In this document: positions 8,298 through 16,511 of the stretch, piece by piece | Layout of the letters: every line of letters starts with the position of its first letter | How positions within the stretch are numbered: the first letter of the stretch is position 1 | Assembly: GCA_021772055.1 (NCBI GenBank) | Contig: JAETNR010000006.1 | Location: forward strand, 56,720-120,719 | Origin: Blautia sp. | GTDB lineage: Bacteria; Bacillota; Clostridia; Lachnospirales; Lachnospiraceae | Reading direction: 5' to 3' | DNA: 64,000 nucleotides | Notes under the pieces: model-generated | Databases searched by the model: none | What the model was told of the DNA's origin: nothing | Seen by the model: only the letters and a program-made list of their open reading frames with translations | Made by a program: the position numbers and the translations under genes

Positions 8298-9992
8298 ATG
8301 ATGTTAGTACATCTGCATGTAAAAAACCTTGCACTTATAGAAGAAATTGAAGTGGAATTCGGACCTGGATTAAATATCCTGACCGGCGAGACCGGCGCAG
8401 GAAAATCAATACTTCTTGGCTCAATGCAGCTGATCCTGGGAAGTAAGATCTCCAAAAGCATGATTCGTGAAAACGCAGATCATGCTCTTGTGGAACTGCT
8501 TTTTCAGGTAGAGAATCCAAGGGCGGAGGAGGCGCTCCGCGCGCTTGATATCTTCCCGGAGGATGGACAGGTCCTTTTATCACGGAAAATCATGGACGGA
8601 AGAAGCATCAGCAAAATAAACGGGGAAACCTGCACGGTATCGCAGATGAAAGCGGCAGCGTCCTGTCTTTTGGATATACACGGCCAGCATGAGCACCAGT
8701 CATTGCTTTATCCGGAAAAACAGCTGGAAATTCTGGACGCCTACGGAAAAGAGCGGATCTGGCCGAAAAAGGAAAAAGTGAAAGCTGCTTATCAGGAATA
8801 CAGAAAGTGTCAGAAAGCTCTTAAGGAGCTGGATATGGATGAGGAGCAGAGAAACCGGGAAAAAGCGTTTCTGGAGTTTGAAATTCAGGAGATTGAAAAC
8901 GCCCATCTGACAGCCGGAGAGGATGAAGAACTGGAAAAACTGTACCGGAAGCTCAGCAATGGAAAGAAAATCGTGGAGGCTTTGCAGTCAGTCCACGGGA
9001 TGACCGGATATGACGAAGAAGGCGGTGCCGGGGAGATGATCGGCAGTGCCCTTCGGGAACTGGGACGAGTAGCGGAATATGATGTGGAACTGGAAGGGAT
9101 GGAGTCTTCTCTTCAGGAGATTGACGCTCTTATGAATGATTTTAACAGAGAGATTTCCTCCTATCTGGATGACCTCACCTTTGATGATGAAACCTTCTTT
9201 GAGACAGAGCAGAGGCTGGATCTTATCAATAACCTGAAAGCGAAATACGGCCAGAGGATTGAAGGGATTTTGGCATATCAGCAGAAGCAGCAGGAAAAAC
9301 TGGAAAACCTTGTCAGATTTGAGGAACGTTTCCAGGAAGCAGCTGACCAGGTAAAAAAATCAGAAAAAATTCTGGAAAAAGCTTCGCATGATTTATGTCT
9401 CATCAGGAAAGAATATAGTAAACAGCTTGCAGAAAATGTGATTGAAGGATTGAAAGACCTGAATTTTCTGGATGTGAATTTTGACATTCAGTTTCACCGG
9501 AAAGCTTCTTATACAGACCATGGATTTGATGAGGTGGAATATGTGATTTCCACAAATCCGGGCGAGACATTGAAGTCGTTGGGAAAGATCGTTTCCGGAG
9601 GTGAGCTGTCCCGAATCATGCTGGCGCTTAAAGCAATCCTGGCAGACAGAGATGAGATCGAGACGCTGATCTTTGACGAGATCGACACCGGAATCAGCGG
9701 CAGAACAGCCCAGAAGGTTTCCGAAAAAATGGCAGTCATCGGAAGGCACCATCAGGTTCTGTGTATCACCCATCTGCCCCAGATCGCTGCTATGGCAGAC
9801 ACGCACTTTGAGATTGAAAAGCATTTAAAGGAAGGAGAAACCATTACGGAGATCCATCCGCTGACCGGTGATCACTGTCTTCGGGAACTGGCCAGACTTC
9901 TTGGCGGTGCAGAGATCACACAGGCAGTTTTAGAGAATGCAAGAGAAATGAAAGAATTGGCACAGGTACATAAAAATACAAGACTGAAATAA
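8298..9992 (+). CDS. recN: DNA repair protein RecN
   Basis: An SMC-like ATPase that acts early in double-strand break repair. At 564 residues it has normal length. Walker A GETGAGKSILLGSM lies at about residues 30-43. A long coiled-coil middle region carries DIHGQHEHQSLLYPE, and the C-terminal ABC half has IVSGGELSRIMLALKAIL and LIFDEIDTGISGRTAQKV. Two adjacent ATGs (8298 and 8301) follow an AGGAGG site. The gene ends the operon at a clear terminator. Confidence 0.97.
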   Translation: MMLVHLHVKNLALIEEIEVEFGPGLNILTGETGAGKSILLGSMQLILGSKISKSMIRENADHALVELLFQVENPRAEEALRALDIFPEDGQVLLSRKIMDGRSISKINGETCTVSQMKAAASCLLDIHGQHEHQSLLYPEKQLEILDAYGKERIWPKKEKVKAAYQEYRKCQKALKELDMDEEQRNREKAFLEFEIQEIENAHLTAGEDEELEKLYRKLSNGKKIVEALQSVHGMTGYDEEGGAGEMIGSALRELGRVAEYDVELEGMESSLQEIDALMNDFNREISSYLDDLTFDDETFFETEQRLDLINNLKAKYGQRIEGILAYQQKQQEKLENLVRFEERFQEAADQVKKSEKILEKASHDLCLIRKEYSKQLAENVIEGLKDLNFLDVNFDIQFHRKASYTDHGFDEVEYVISTNPGETLKSLGKIVSGGELSRIMLALKAILADRDEIETLIFDEIDTGISGRTAQKVSEKMAVIGRHHQVLCITHLPQIAAMADTHFEIEKHLKEGETITEIHPLTGDHCLRELARLLGGAEITQAVLENAREMKELAQVHKNTRLK

Positions 9993-10010
9993 ATTATTTT
10001 CCCGCATACT

Positions 10011-10053
10011 AAGAGAGGATATCCGAGAGGACGTTCCTCTCTTATATTTTTTT
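10011..10053 (+). terminator. Terminator after recN
   Basis: AAGAGAGGA (10011-10019) pairs with TCCTCTCTT (10035-10043) and is followed by a T-rich run. It closes the nusB-recN unit and leaves spoIVB to separate, probably sporulation-specific, transcription. Confidence 0.85.
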
Positions 10054-10088
10054 ATGTTTTATATCACGTAGGAAAAGGATGTGGCAAA

Positions 10089-11291
10089 ATGGAAAGAAAA
10101 AGGAAGTACCGCTGTTTTCTTCTGTGGTGCCTGGGACTGGATCTGCTTGCGATGGGATGGATTGGATACCGCTATATGGACAGGAAAATTCCGGATGAAA
10201 TCCATGTGGAAAAAGGATTGGAAAAGAGCGTGCAGGAAATGCTTGCACAGCCCTTTCTCACCTTTGAAGACGCGGTAACCGTATCCGGGGAAGGAAGCTA
10301 TCTTCTTCCCTGCAGGCTCCTGGGGTTTGTGCCTTTTAAAAATGTAAAGGTCATGCCTGCGGACAGTACCAATGTATATGTCAGCGGAAGCACGGTAGGG
10401 CTTTATATGGAGACACAGGGCGTTCTCATTATTGACACGGGCGAGATCACATCAGAAAACGGAACTGCCCAGGAGCCTGCAAAAAACATTGTGAAACCGG
10501 GAGATTACATTGTTGCCTTTAATGAGCAGAAGATTTCCAGCAAAAAGGAATTAATGGATGATCTTTCCCTTCTGGACGGCGGCAAAGTAACCCTGGATGT
10601 AAAGAGAAACGGCGAGACGATTCCCGTGTCCTTAACGCCTGTGAAGGATGCGGATGGAAAGTATAAGCTGGGGTTATGGGTGCGGGATGATACCCAGGGA
10701 ATCGGCACCCTGACCTTCGTGGATTCCACGGGGAATTACGGTGCCCTGGGGCATGGAATCAGTGATGTGGATACCGGAGAGCTTTTGCAGATTCAGGACG
10801 GCAATCTCTATCAGGCGGAGATCCTTGGGATTCAGAAAGGCTCCAAGGGAAGCCCGGGTGAACTTTCCGGCCTGATCCGCTATGAGTCGGGAAGAGTGAT
10901 CGGAAGCATCAGCCAAAACAGCAAGAATGGAATTTACGGAAAATTTACCGGAACCTCCGATTCCGGAATATCATTGAAAAAAATACCGGTAGCCTATAAA
11001 CAGGAACTGGAAATCGGTCCTGCATCCATTCTCTGCTGTGTGGAAGGCGAGGTCCGGGAATACCAGGCAGAAATTACCCAGATCGACATGAACCATGAAG
11101 ACAGCAATAAAAGCTTTGTGATTCATGTAACAGACCCCAGGCTTCTGGAGATTACCGGTGGAATTATCCAGGGAATGTCTGGAAGTCCTGTGGTACAAAA
11201 TGGAAAGTTTGTGGGAGCCGTCACCCATGTCTTTGTCCAGGATTCCACAAGCGGGTATGGGATTTTTGCGGAGACAATGTTGGGGCAGTAG
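10089..11291 (+). CDS. spoIVB: SpoIVB serine peptidase
   Basis: In B. subtilis this forespore-secreted serine peptidase cleaves SpoIVFA, triggering processing of pro-sigma-K in the mother cell. The 400-residue protein has an N-terminal membrane anchor (about residues 9-27), a PDZ domain (about 130-190; VKPGDYIVAFNEQKISSKKE) and an S55 peptidase domain. Catalytic His is in YGALGHGISD (about residue 222) and Ser in IIQGMSGSPVVQ (about residue 364); TSGYGIFAETML closes the domain. recN-spoIVB is conserved, but spo0A, the usual next gene, lies 10 kb further on. Confidence 0.95.
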   Translation: MERKRKYRCFLLWCLGLDLLAMGWIGYRYMDRKIPDEIHVEKGLEKSVQEMLAQPFLTFEDAVTVSGEGSYLLPCRLLGFVPFKNVKVMPADSTNVYVSGSTVGLYMETQGVLIIDTGEITSENGTAQEPAKNIVKPGDYIVAFNEQKISSKKELMDDLSLLDGGKVTLDVKRNGETIPVSLTPVKDADGKYKLGLWVRDDTQGIGTLTFVDSTGNYGALGHGISDVDTGELLQIQDGNLYQAEILGIQKGSKGSPGELSGLIRYESGRVIGSISQNSKNGIYGKFTGTSDSGISLKKIPVAYKQELEIGPASILCCVEGEVREYQAEITQIDMNHEDSNKSFVIHVTDPRLLEITGGIIQGMSGSPVVQNGKFVGAVTHVFVQDSTSGYGIFAETMLGQ

Positions 11292-11309
11292 CATAATTCA
11301 TAGTGATAA

Positions 11310-11556
11310 GACAACACAGAAAAGGAGCAGAAAGCCGCTTAGCGAAAGGAGCGCTTCACAAAAGCCAAACAAGGGGATTTTGCGCCCTGAAATAAGGGTT
11401 ATAAAAAGGAAGGGACAGCCCAGTGGAGAATTCAGGTCTAAAAAAGCCCGAATCCTCTGGGATTGCCCCTTCCCTGTATGTCAGGGGCTAAAAATCGGTA
11501 TTAACCGACAGCACCCTTTTCTCTATGGCGGCGTAAATACTCTTGCAACAGGAGGA
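11310..11556 (+). ncRNA. Candidate structured non-coding RNA (possibly raiA-like)
   Basis: Most of the 350 bp between spoIVB and the AAA-ATPase gene folds into nested stems. GGAAGGG (11408-11414) pairs with CCCTTCC (11467-11473). Inside it CCCAG (11419-11423) pairs with CTGGG (11457-11461), GGA (11425-11427) with TCC (11453-11455) and TTC (11431-11433) with GAA (11450-11452). Upstream, CCCT (11385-11388) pairs with AGGG (11395-11398). Downstream, TCGGT (11495-11499) pairs with ACCGA (11504-11508) around ATTA, enclosed by AGGG (11483-11486) with CCCT (11514-11517). There is no T-run end and no convincing reading frame. Size (about 220-250 nt) and multi-stem form recall the raiA RNA class of Firmicutes, reported to affect sporulation. 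The structure is seen; the class is a guess. Confidence 0.5.
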
Positions 11557-11641
11557 GGTTTTATGGTAAGTTAAAGATAATAGGGTTCTTATACCTTATT
11601 TGAAGGCAGTTGGATTGGACAGGGAAGGAATGGGAGGATAG

Positions 11642-13357
11642 ATGGCGAGAGTGAATCTGCCGTATGGCATTGATAATTTTGAAAAGGTGCGGGAGAGTGA
11701 CTGCTACTACATTGATAAGACGGGGTTCATCAAGGAACTGCTGAGCGAAACGTTTGATGTAAACCTCATTACCAGACCGCGCCGTTTTGGAAAAACGCTC
11801 ACAATGAGTATGCTTGCGGAGTTCTTTGATATCGGCAAGGATAGCAGGAAACTTTTCGAAGGGCTTGAAATTGCGAAAGATACAGAGTTTTGTTCGGAAT
11901 GGATGAATCAGTGGCCGGTGCTGTTCCTGACGCTGAAGGATGTGGATGGGGACAGCTTTGAGGATGCGTATGGTATGTTGGAACAGACTGTATCCAAACT
12001 GTGCATTGAGCATGACTATCTTGCTGATAGCAAAGAGATTGTTCAGGCTGATAAGGAGACTTTTTTACGACTGGAATTTAAGAAAGGCAGCCGCACAGAC
12101 GTAAGATCTGCATTAGACACATTGCTCCGCATGATGAAGGCGCACTATGGAAAAAAAGTAATCCTGCTTGTCGATGAATATGATGTCCCACTTGCGAAAG
12201 CCAGCGATAATGGATACTACAAGGAAATGCTGAACATCATTAAAATGTTTCTTGGCATGGTATGGAAATCTAATCCGAACTTAAAATTCGCTGTGGTGAC
12301 CGGATGCCTCAGGATTGCAGAGGAGAGCATTTTCACAGGAGCGAACAATTTTATTTCCAATTCGATTTCCAATAAAAAGTACCAGGATTGCTTTGGGTTT
12401 AGTGAGGCTGAAGTGACCACATTGCTGGATGCTGCTGAATTGCAGGATTCTTTGCCTGAAATGAAGAAATGGTATGACGGGTATCTTTTCGGTTGCAAAG
12501 AAATATATTGTCCGTGGGATGTGATTAATCATGTCAGGGCTTTAATGACCGATGGAACCGCAAAGCCCGGAAATTACTGGATCGACACGAGTCACAACAA
12601 TATCATCCTGCGTTTTATTGATCATCCGCAGATCAATGTCAACGACAAGTTTGAGATCCTGCTCGCCGGCGGCGTGATCCAGGAGTCAGTTCGCGAGGAT
12701 CTGACCTATGACATCGCACATTCTACGGAGGATAACCTGTGGAGCATCCTGTATCTGACAGGATATCTGACACAGGTTCCGCCGGAAAAGCTTCCGGAGG
12801 GAATGCACCCGAAGGATGGAAAAGTGGCGCTTCGTATTCCGAATGAGGAAGTGAAGTCGGTGTTTGGCAGTACGGTGAAAAAATGGTTCGAGGAAAAGAT
12901 TGCGGCACAGAACCGCACTGCCTTGTTCGAAGCATGGTGGGACGGCGATGCAGAAAAGCTGACACAGGAGATCACGGATATCCTGTTTGACACAATCAGT
13001 TATTTTGACTACAAAGAGGATTACTACCATGCGATGGTCACAGGCATGTTCCTGGGCGCGGGATATGCGGTGAAGTCAAATTCAGAAGCCGGAACCGGTC
13101 GGGCGGACGTTATTATAAAAGAACAGCGGCGCAGGCGTGCGCTTGTGATCGAGGTGAAATGGTCTGGAAAGAAAGAAAATGGGAACAGCCTGGAAAAAGA
13201 ATGCATGGATGCTCTGCAGCAGATTGAGAAGGAACAGTATAAGAAAAACCTTGAGCTTGAAGGCTATAAGACCGTGCTGTGTTATGGCGCGGCGTTCCGG
13301 GGGAAGACTTGCCTGATAAAGCTGGCAGAATGTTACAATGAAACAGACCCTGTGTAA
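11642..13357 (+). CDS. AAA-ATPase-like / PD-(D/E)XK nuclease-superfamily protein
   Basis: A 571-residue protein of the widespread PF09820 (AAA-ATPase_like) plus PF08011 (PD-(D/E)XK superfamily 9) type. The N-terminus YGIDNFEKVRESDCYYIDKT is the family hallmark. Walker A TRPRRFGKTLTMSML lies at about residues 42-56 and Walker B KVILLVDEYDVPLAKA at about 170-185. The C-terminal nuclease-like core is GTGRADVIIK (about 484-493) and ALVIEVKWSG (about 500-509). These genes occur in many paralogous copies in gut Bacteroidota and Clostridia; the function is unproven, with mobile or defence roles suggested. The gene stands alone between a candidate RNA and a terminator, within DNA that separates spoIVB from spo0A. 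Confidence 0.88.
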   Translation: MARVNLPYGIDNFEKVRESDCYYIDKTGFIKELLSETFDVNLITRPRRFGKTLTMSMLAEFFDIGKDSRKLFEGLEIAKDTEFCSEWMNQWPVLFLTLKDVDGDSFEDAYGMLEQTVSKLCIEHDYLADSKEIVQADKETFLRLEFKKGSRTDVRSALDTLLRMMKAHYGKKVILLVDEYDVPLAKASDNGYYKEMLNIIKMFLGMVWKSNPNLKFAVVTGCLRIAEESIFTGANNFISNSISNKKYQDCFGFSEAEVTTLLDAAELQDSLPEMKKWYDGYLFGCKEIYCPWDVINHVRALMTDGTAKPGNYWIDTSHNNIILRFIDHPQINVNDKFEILLAGGVIQESVREDLTYDIAHSTEDNLWSILYLTGYLTQVPPEKLPEGMHPKDGKVALRIPNEEVKSVFGSTVKKWFEEKIAAQNRTALFEAWWDGDAEKLTQEITDILFDTISYFDYKEDYYHAMVTGMFLGAGYAVKSNSEAGTGRADVIIKEQRRRRALVIEVKWSGKKENGNSLEKECMDALQQIEKEQYKKNLELEGYKTVLCYGAAFRGKTCLIKLAECYNETDPV

Positions 13358-13393
13358 GCAGTTATGAACTGCTTACAGAAAGGTCTGTTTTCT
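13341..13393 (+). terminator. Terminator overlapping the end of the AAA-ATPase gene
   Basis: Two stacked stems: AAACAGACC (13341-13349) with GGTCTGTTT (13382-13390), and GTAAGCAGTT (13354-13363) with AACTGCTTAC (13367-13376). The stop codon lies inside. Confidence 0.75.
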
Positions 13394-13463
13394 CATAAGC
13401 GGAAAAATGAAATTAACATTTTGTCAGTTTTATTAAGAATACTTCCGCATTTTTAAGATAGCA

Positions 13464-13492
13464 TTGACGGAAAAAATAATCTCTGTTAGGAT
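13464..13492 (+). promoter_or_regulatory. Promoter for the two-component genes
   Basis: TTGACG (13464-13469), 17-bp spacer, TAGGAT (13487-13492), 40 bp before the response-regulator start. Confidence 0.6.
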
Positions 13493-13531
13493 GAATTTGA
13501 GGTGGTAGATTCTAAGGAGAGGGGAAAAGCG

Positions 13532-14605
13532 ATGCTTAAGATTGTTGCGGTGGATGATGAATTCCTTGTGCTTGAGGGGATGAAATTATTGATAGATGAA
13601 ATAAATGTGGAAAGTCAACTGTTGGGTTATGCAGAAAACGGGTATAGAGCCTGGGAGGTAATCGAAGAGGGAAAGCCGGATGTTCTGATTACGGATATCA
13701 AAATGCCGGGTATCAACGGCCTGGAATTGATCAGGCGCTGCCGGGAAAAATACCCGGATATGCTTTTTATCGTCCTGAGCGGATATCAGGAATTTGCTTA
13801 TGCCCAGCAGGCCATAGATATGGGAGTGATTGGCTATATTGACAAGCCCATCACGCATCAGAAGCTGGAATCCGCCCTTCGAAAAGCAGAAGATCTCTGG
13901 TGCAAAAAAATACTGAAACAGATGCAGAATCCCGCCCTTCTGCAGCACTTTGATGAACTTGTCCGTGAAATCTACGATGGAAATTATGAGAAACTGGAGC
14001 AGATTTATCAGTCAATCAAAGGAATCATGCATCAGGAGAAAATGGCGCTGGATGAGTATAAGCATTATATGTTTATGATGATTACAGGTATGGTGGGAAG
14101 CTATTATGATATGACTGCAAAAGGAATCGGAAATTATGACAAACACTTCCCATCTTACAGGAACCTGTTTCTTCTGACTACCTATGAAGAGGTGGATCAC
14201 TATGCAGATACCCTGGTAGAAAGCATTATAGAAAAAATCAGAATAGAAAAAGCAGGTGTTGTCCATGGCTCTATTAAGAACGTGATCCAGTATATCCAGG
14301 AGCATTACAGCGAGGATTTAAGCCTGAACAGCCTGGCGGAAACCGTGGAGATGAATCCTGTATATTTAAGTTCCCTCTTTAAACAGGAAACAGGTACAAG
14401 CTACGTGAAATACCTGACCAATATACGGCTTCAGAAAGCCATGGAATTTCTGCAGCAGGGCTATCGTGTGGCAGAGGTGAGCGAAATGGTGGGATATCCC
14501 AATTACCGCTATTTCTGCGATCTGTTTAAAAAAAATGTAGGCGTTACGCCAAATGAATATAAAGGAACGATCCGAAAAAATCATGCTCAGCCCGATATCC
14601 CATAA
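13532..14605 (+). CDS. YesN-type response regulator (REC + AraC HTH)
   Basis: A 357-residue regulator. The N-terminal receiver domain (about 1-120) has the acidic pair VDDE, phospho-acceptor Asp55 in VLITDIKMPG, and the switch/Lys motif GYIDKPI. A linker of about 130 residues precedes the C-terminal AraC-type double HTH (about 250-350; SEDLSLNSLAETVEMNPVYL and VAEVSEMVGYPNYRYFCDLF). The frame is open from 13502, but ATG 13532 follows an AAGGAGAGGG site. It lies 46 bp before its kinase and just ahead of a sugar ABC system, so it most likely activates that system when its sugar is present, as YesMN-type pairs do. Confidence 0.92.
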   Translation: MLKIVAVDDEFLVLEGMKLLIDEINVESQLLGYAENGYRAWEVIEEGKPDVLITDIKMPGINGLELIRRCREKYPDMLFIVLSGYQEFAYAQQAIDMGVIGYIDKPITHQKLESALRKAEDLWCKKILKQMQNPALLQHFDELVREIYDGNYEKLEQIYQSIKGIMHQEKMALDEYKHYMFMMITGMVGSYYDMTAKGIGNYDKHFPSYRNLFLLTTYEEVDHYADTLVESIIEKIRIEKAGVVHGSIKNVIQYIQEHYSEDLSLNSLAETVEMNPVYLSSLFKQETGTSYVKYLTNIRLQKAMEFLQQGYRVAEVSEMVGYPNYRYFCDLFKKNVGVTPNEYKGTIRKNHAQPDIP

Positions 14606-14651
14606 TGGATGGATGATCAGAGCGGTACCTATGGGATGGGGTGAATGAAAT

Positions 14652-16388
14652 ATGAAAAAAAGAATGAAGATCCGCTGGCAGATGGCCATCGCAATTACCA
14701 TTGTTTCCTTTCTGGCAGTTACTATTTCTGTATATACTGTATACCACATATCAAAAAATACGCTGCAGGAGCATTACATAAAAATGGCAGAAGACAAACT
14801 GTCAGCTTTCAGCCTGCTGGTAGACAAGCAGCTTGAGAACCAGGTCTCTGTGATTCGAAAATACATGCTGGACGAAAGGCTCATTAATGAGATCAGCGAG
14901 GAGCCAAAGGCAGACAATGGCTACTATTTTGATTCGAGCATCCGTATGCGAATTACCAGCCATGTTTCAGAGATGTTCAATCAGATGAAACACCCGGAAG
15001 GAATTTTCCTGTTTGATGATTTTGACAGATACTATATGTATCTTAGAAGCGGTAAAAATACCTCCCCTTATCTGGATTATTATAAAACGGGACTGGATAA
15101 GAATGTGGAGTGGTATCGCCGCGTACAGGAGAGCAAGGGAAAGGAAATTTTCTGGAATGAAGATGTGCTGAATCCGAAAAATACCCAGTGTTTTTCCATT
15201 ATAAAAAAACTGAACGATACTTCCGAATATAAACCTCATGGGGTGATGATCGTAACCGTAGAGAAAAAATTCCTGGAAACCCTGTACAGTGAATTAAATA
15301 CCGGAAATATTGTAATGCTGCTGGATGCAGAAGAAAATCTTATCATACAGATTGGAAAGCAGAGCGCCGACGAGGTAGAAACCTTCTTTGAATCCTACAA
15401 GAACCGGGAACTTGGGAAAGACCAAAGCTCCTATCTGTATCTGGAACGGGAAGATAAGATGACCGGCTGGAAATTTATTACGGGAATCCGGAAAAATGAA
15501 CTGTATGAAGAGGGAAAATACCTTCGATCCTATATAATCATCCTTCTGACCATTATGATCATGGCAGTCATTATTGTTTCTGTGCTGGTGGTCAGCAGTA
15601 TCAGCAAATCGCTGGAAAAGCTTAAGGGAGCAGTGGAGGAGATTAACTCAGGAAAACGCCAGATCGAGACAGAATTTGACTCTGATGAAATTGGAGAAAT
15701 CGGGAATACCATTAAGCGTGTGATCAATAATAATCTGTTTCTGGAAAAGAAGATCGTAGATATTGAACTCAGCAGGAAGAAGGCACAATATCTTCTTCTT
15801 CAGGCCCAGATCAATCCTCATTATCTTTACAATACCCTGGACTCCATCTATATTCTGGCATTGAAATACAAGGTGGATGATATTGGCCGGATGGTACTGG
15901 CCCTTTCGGAGATGTTCCGGGCATCTTTAAATGACGGAAAGGGATATGTCCATATTTCAGAGGAACTGGCTTATATTGAGAACTATATGACCATTATGAA
16001 TTACCGTTTTAATTACCGGTTTGGAATTGTTTATGATGTGGATGATGAAATCCTGGATCAGTATATGCCAAAGCTTGTTCTGCAGCCCTTTGTGGAAAAT
16101 GCCATCATACATGGCCTGGAGCCCAAAACCGGGACAGGCACGGTGATCATTTCCGGATGCCAGACAGGGGAAGAACTGGAATTCCGGATTTATGATGACG
16201 GCGTGGGATTTGATGCAAAAGAAAAGATGATGTCAGGCTATGGAATCCGGAATGTTGCGGAACGGATTCAGCTGATCTTTGGAGAGGAATACGGCGTGTC
16301 TGTGGAAAGCACCATTGGGGAAGGCACCACCATTATACTGCGGATTCCCGTAAAAGATCTGGAGTTTTACCAGAAGAATGAAACATAA
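14652..16388 (+). CDS. YesM-type sensor histidine kinase
   Basis: A 578-residue membrane kinase. One membrane helix (about 11-33) and a second (about 293-318) flank an extracellular sensor domain of roughly 260 residues, probably Cache-like. A HAMP segment (about 320-370; SSISKSLEKLKGAVEEINSG) leads to a His_kinase (PF06580) domain with phospho-acceptor His390 in QAQINPHYLYNTLDSIYI and an ATPase domain (VLQPFVENAIIHGLEPK, FRIYDDGVGFDAK, YGIRNVAERIQLIFG). It pairs with the regulator just upstream. The sensor may read sugar through the binding protein encoded next; the ligand is unknown. Confidence 0.93.
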   Translation: MKKRMKIRWQMAIAITIVSFLAVTISVYTVYHISKNTLQEHYIKMAEDKLSAFSLLVDKQLENQVSVIRKYMLDERLINEISEEPKADNGYYFDSSIRMRITSHVSEMFNQMKHPEGIFLFDDFDRYYMYLRSGKNTSPYLDYYKTGLDKNVEWYRRVQESKGKEIFWNEDVLNPKNTQCFSIIKKLNDTSEYKPHGVMIVTVEKKFLETLYSELNTGNIVMLLDAEENLIIQIGKQSADEVETFFESYKNRELGKDQSSYLYLEREDKMTGWKFITGIRKNELYEEGKYLRSYIIILLTIMIMAVIIVSVLVVSSISKSLEKLKGAVEEINSGKRQIETEFDSDEIGEIGNTIKRVINNNLFLEKKIVDIELSRKKAQYLLLQAQINPHYLYNTLDSIYILALKYKVDDIGRMVLALSEMFRASLNDGKGYVHISEELAYIENYMTIMNYRFNYRFGIVYDVDDEILDQYMPKLVLQPFVENAIIHGLEPKTGTGTVIISGCQTGEELEFRIYDDGVGFDAKEKMMSGYGIRNVAERIQLIFGEEYGVSVESTIGEGTTIILRIPVKDLEFYQKNET

Positions 16389-16433
16389 TCGCAACATCTT
16401 GATTTTTATGACAAATTATGAATTTTCAGTCAC

Positions 16434-16462
16434 TTTAAATTTTTTCCTCAAAGAGTTATAAT
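16434..16462 (+). promoter_or_regulatory. Promoter for the first sugar ABC operon
   Basis: TTTAAA (16434-16439), 17-bp spacer, TATAAT (16457-16462). The -35 is weak, as expected for a promoter that needs an activator such as the YesN-type regulator. Confidence 0.5.
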
Positions 16463-16511
16463 ATTTATATCAAATAAAGGAACTTAACAAAAGACTCAAG
16501 GAGGAAAAAAG

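Noticed and set aside
1404..9992. OLE RNA, which in some extremophilic Firmicutes lies in the isoprenoid operon
   Set aside because: Genes from nusB to recN overlap or are separated by at most about 60 bp, so a ~600-nt RNA cannot fit.
11158..11574. 138-codon + strand frame spanning the end of spoIVB and the candidate RNA
   Set aside because: It begins inside spoIVB in another frame, lacks a ribosome site and shows no domain; the region is better explained by RNA stems.
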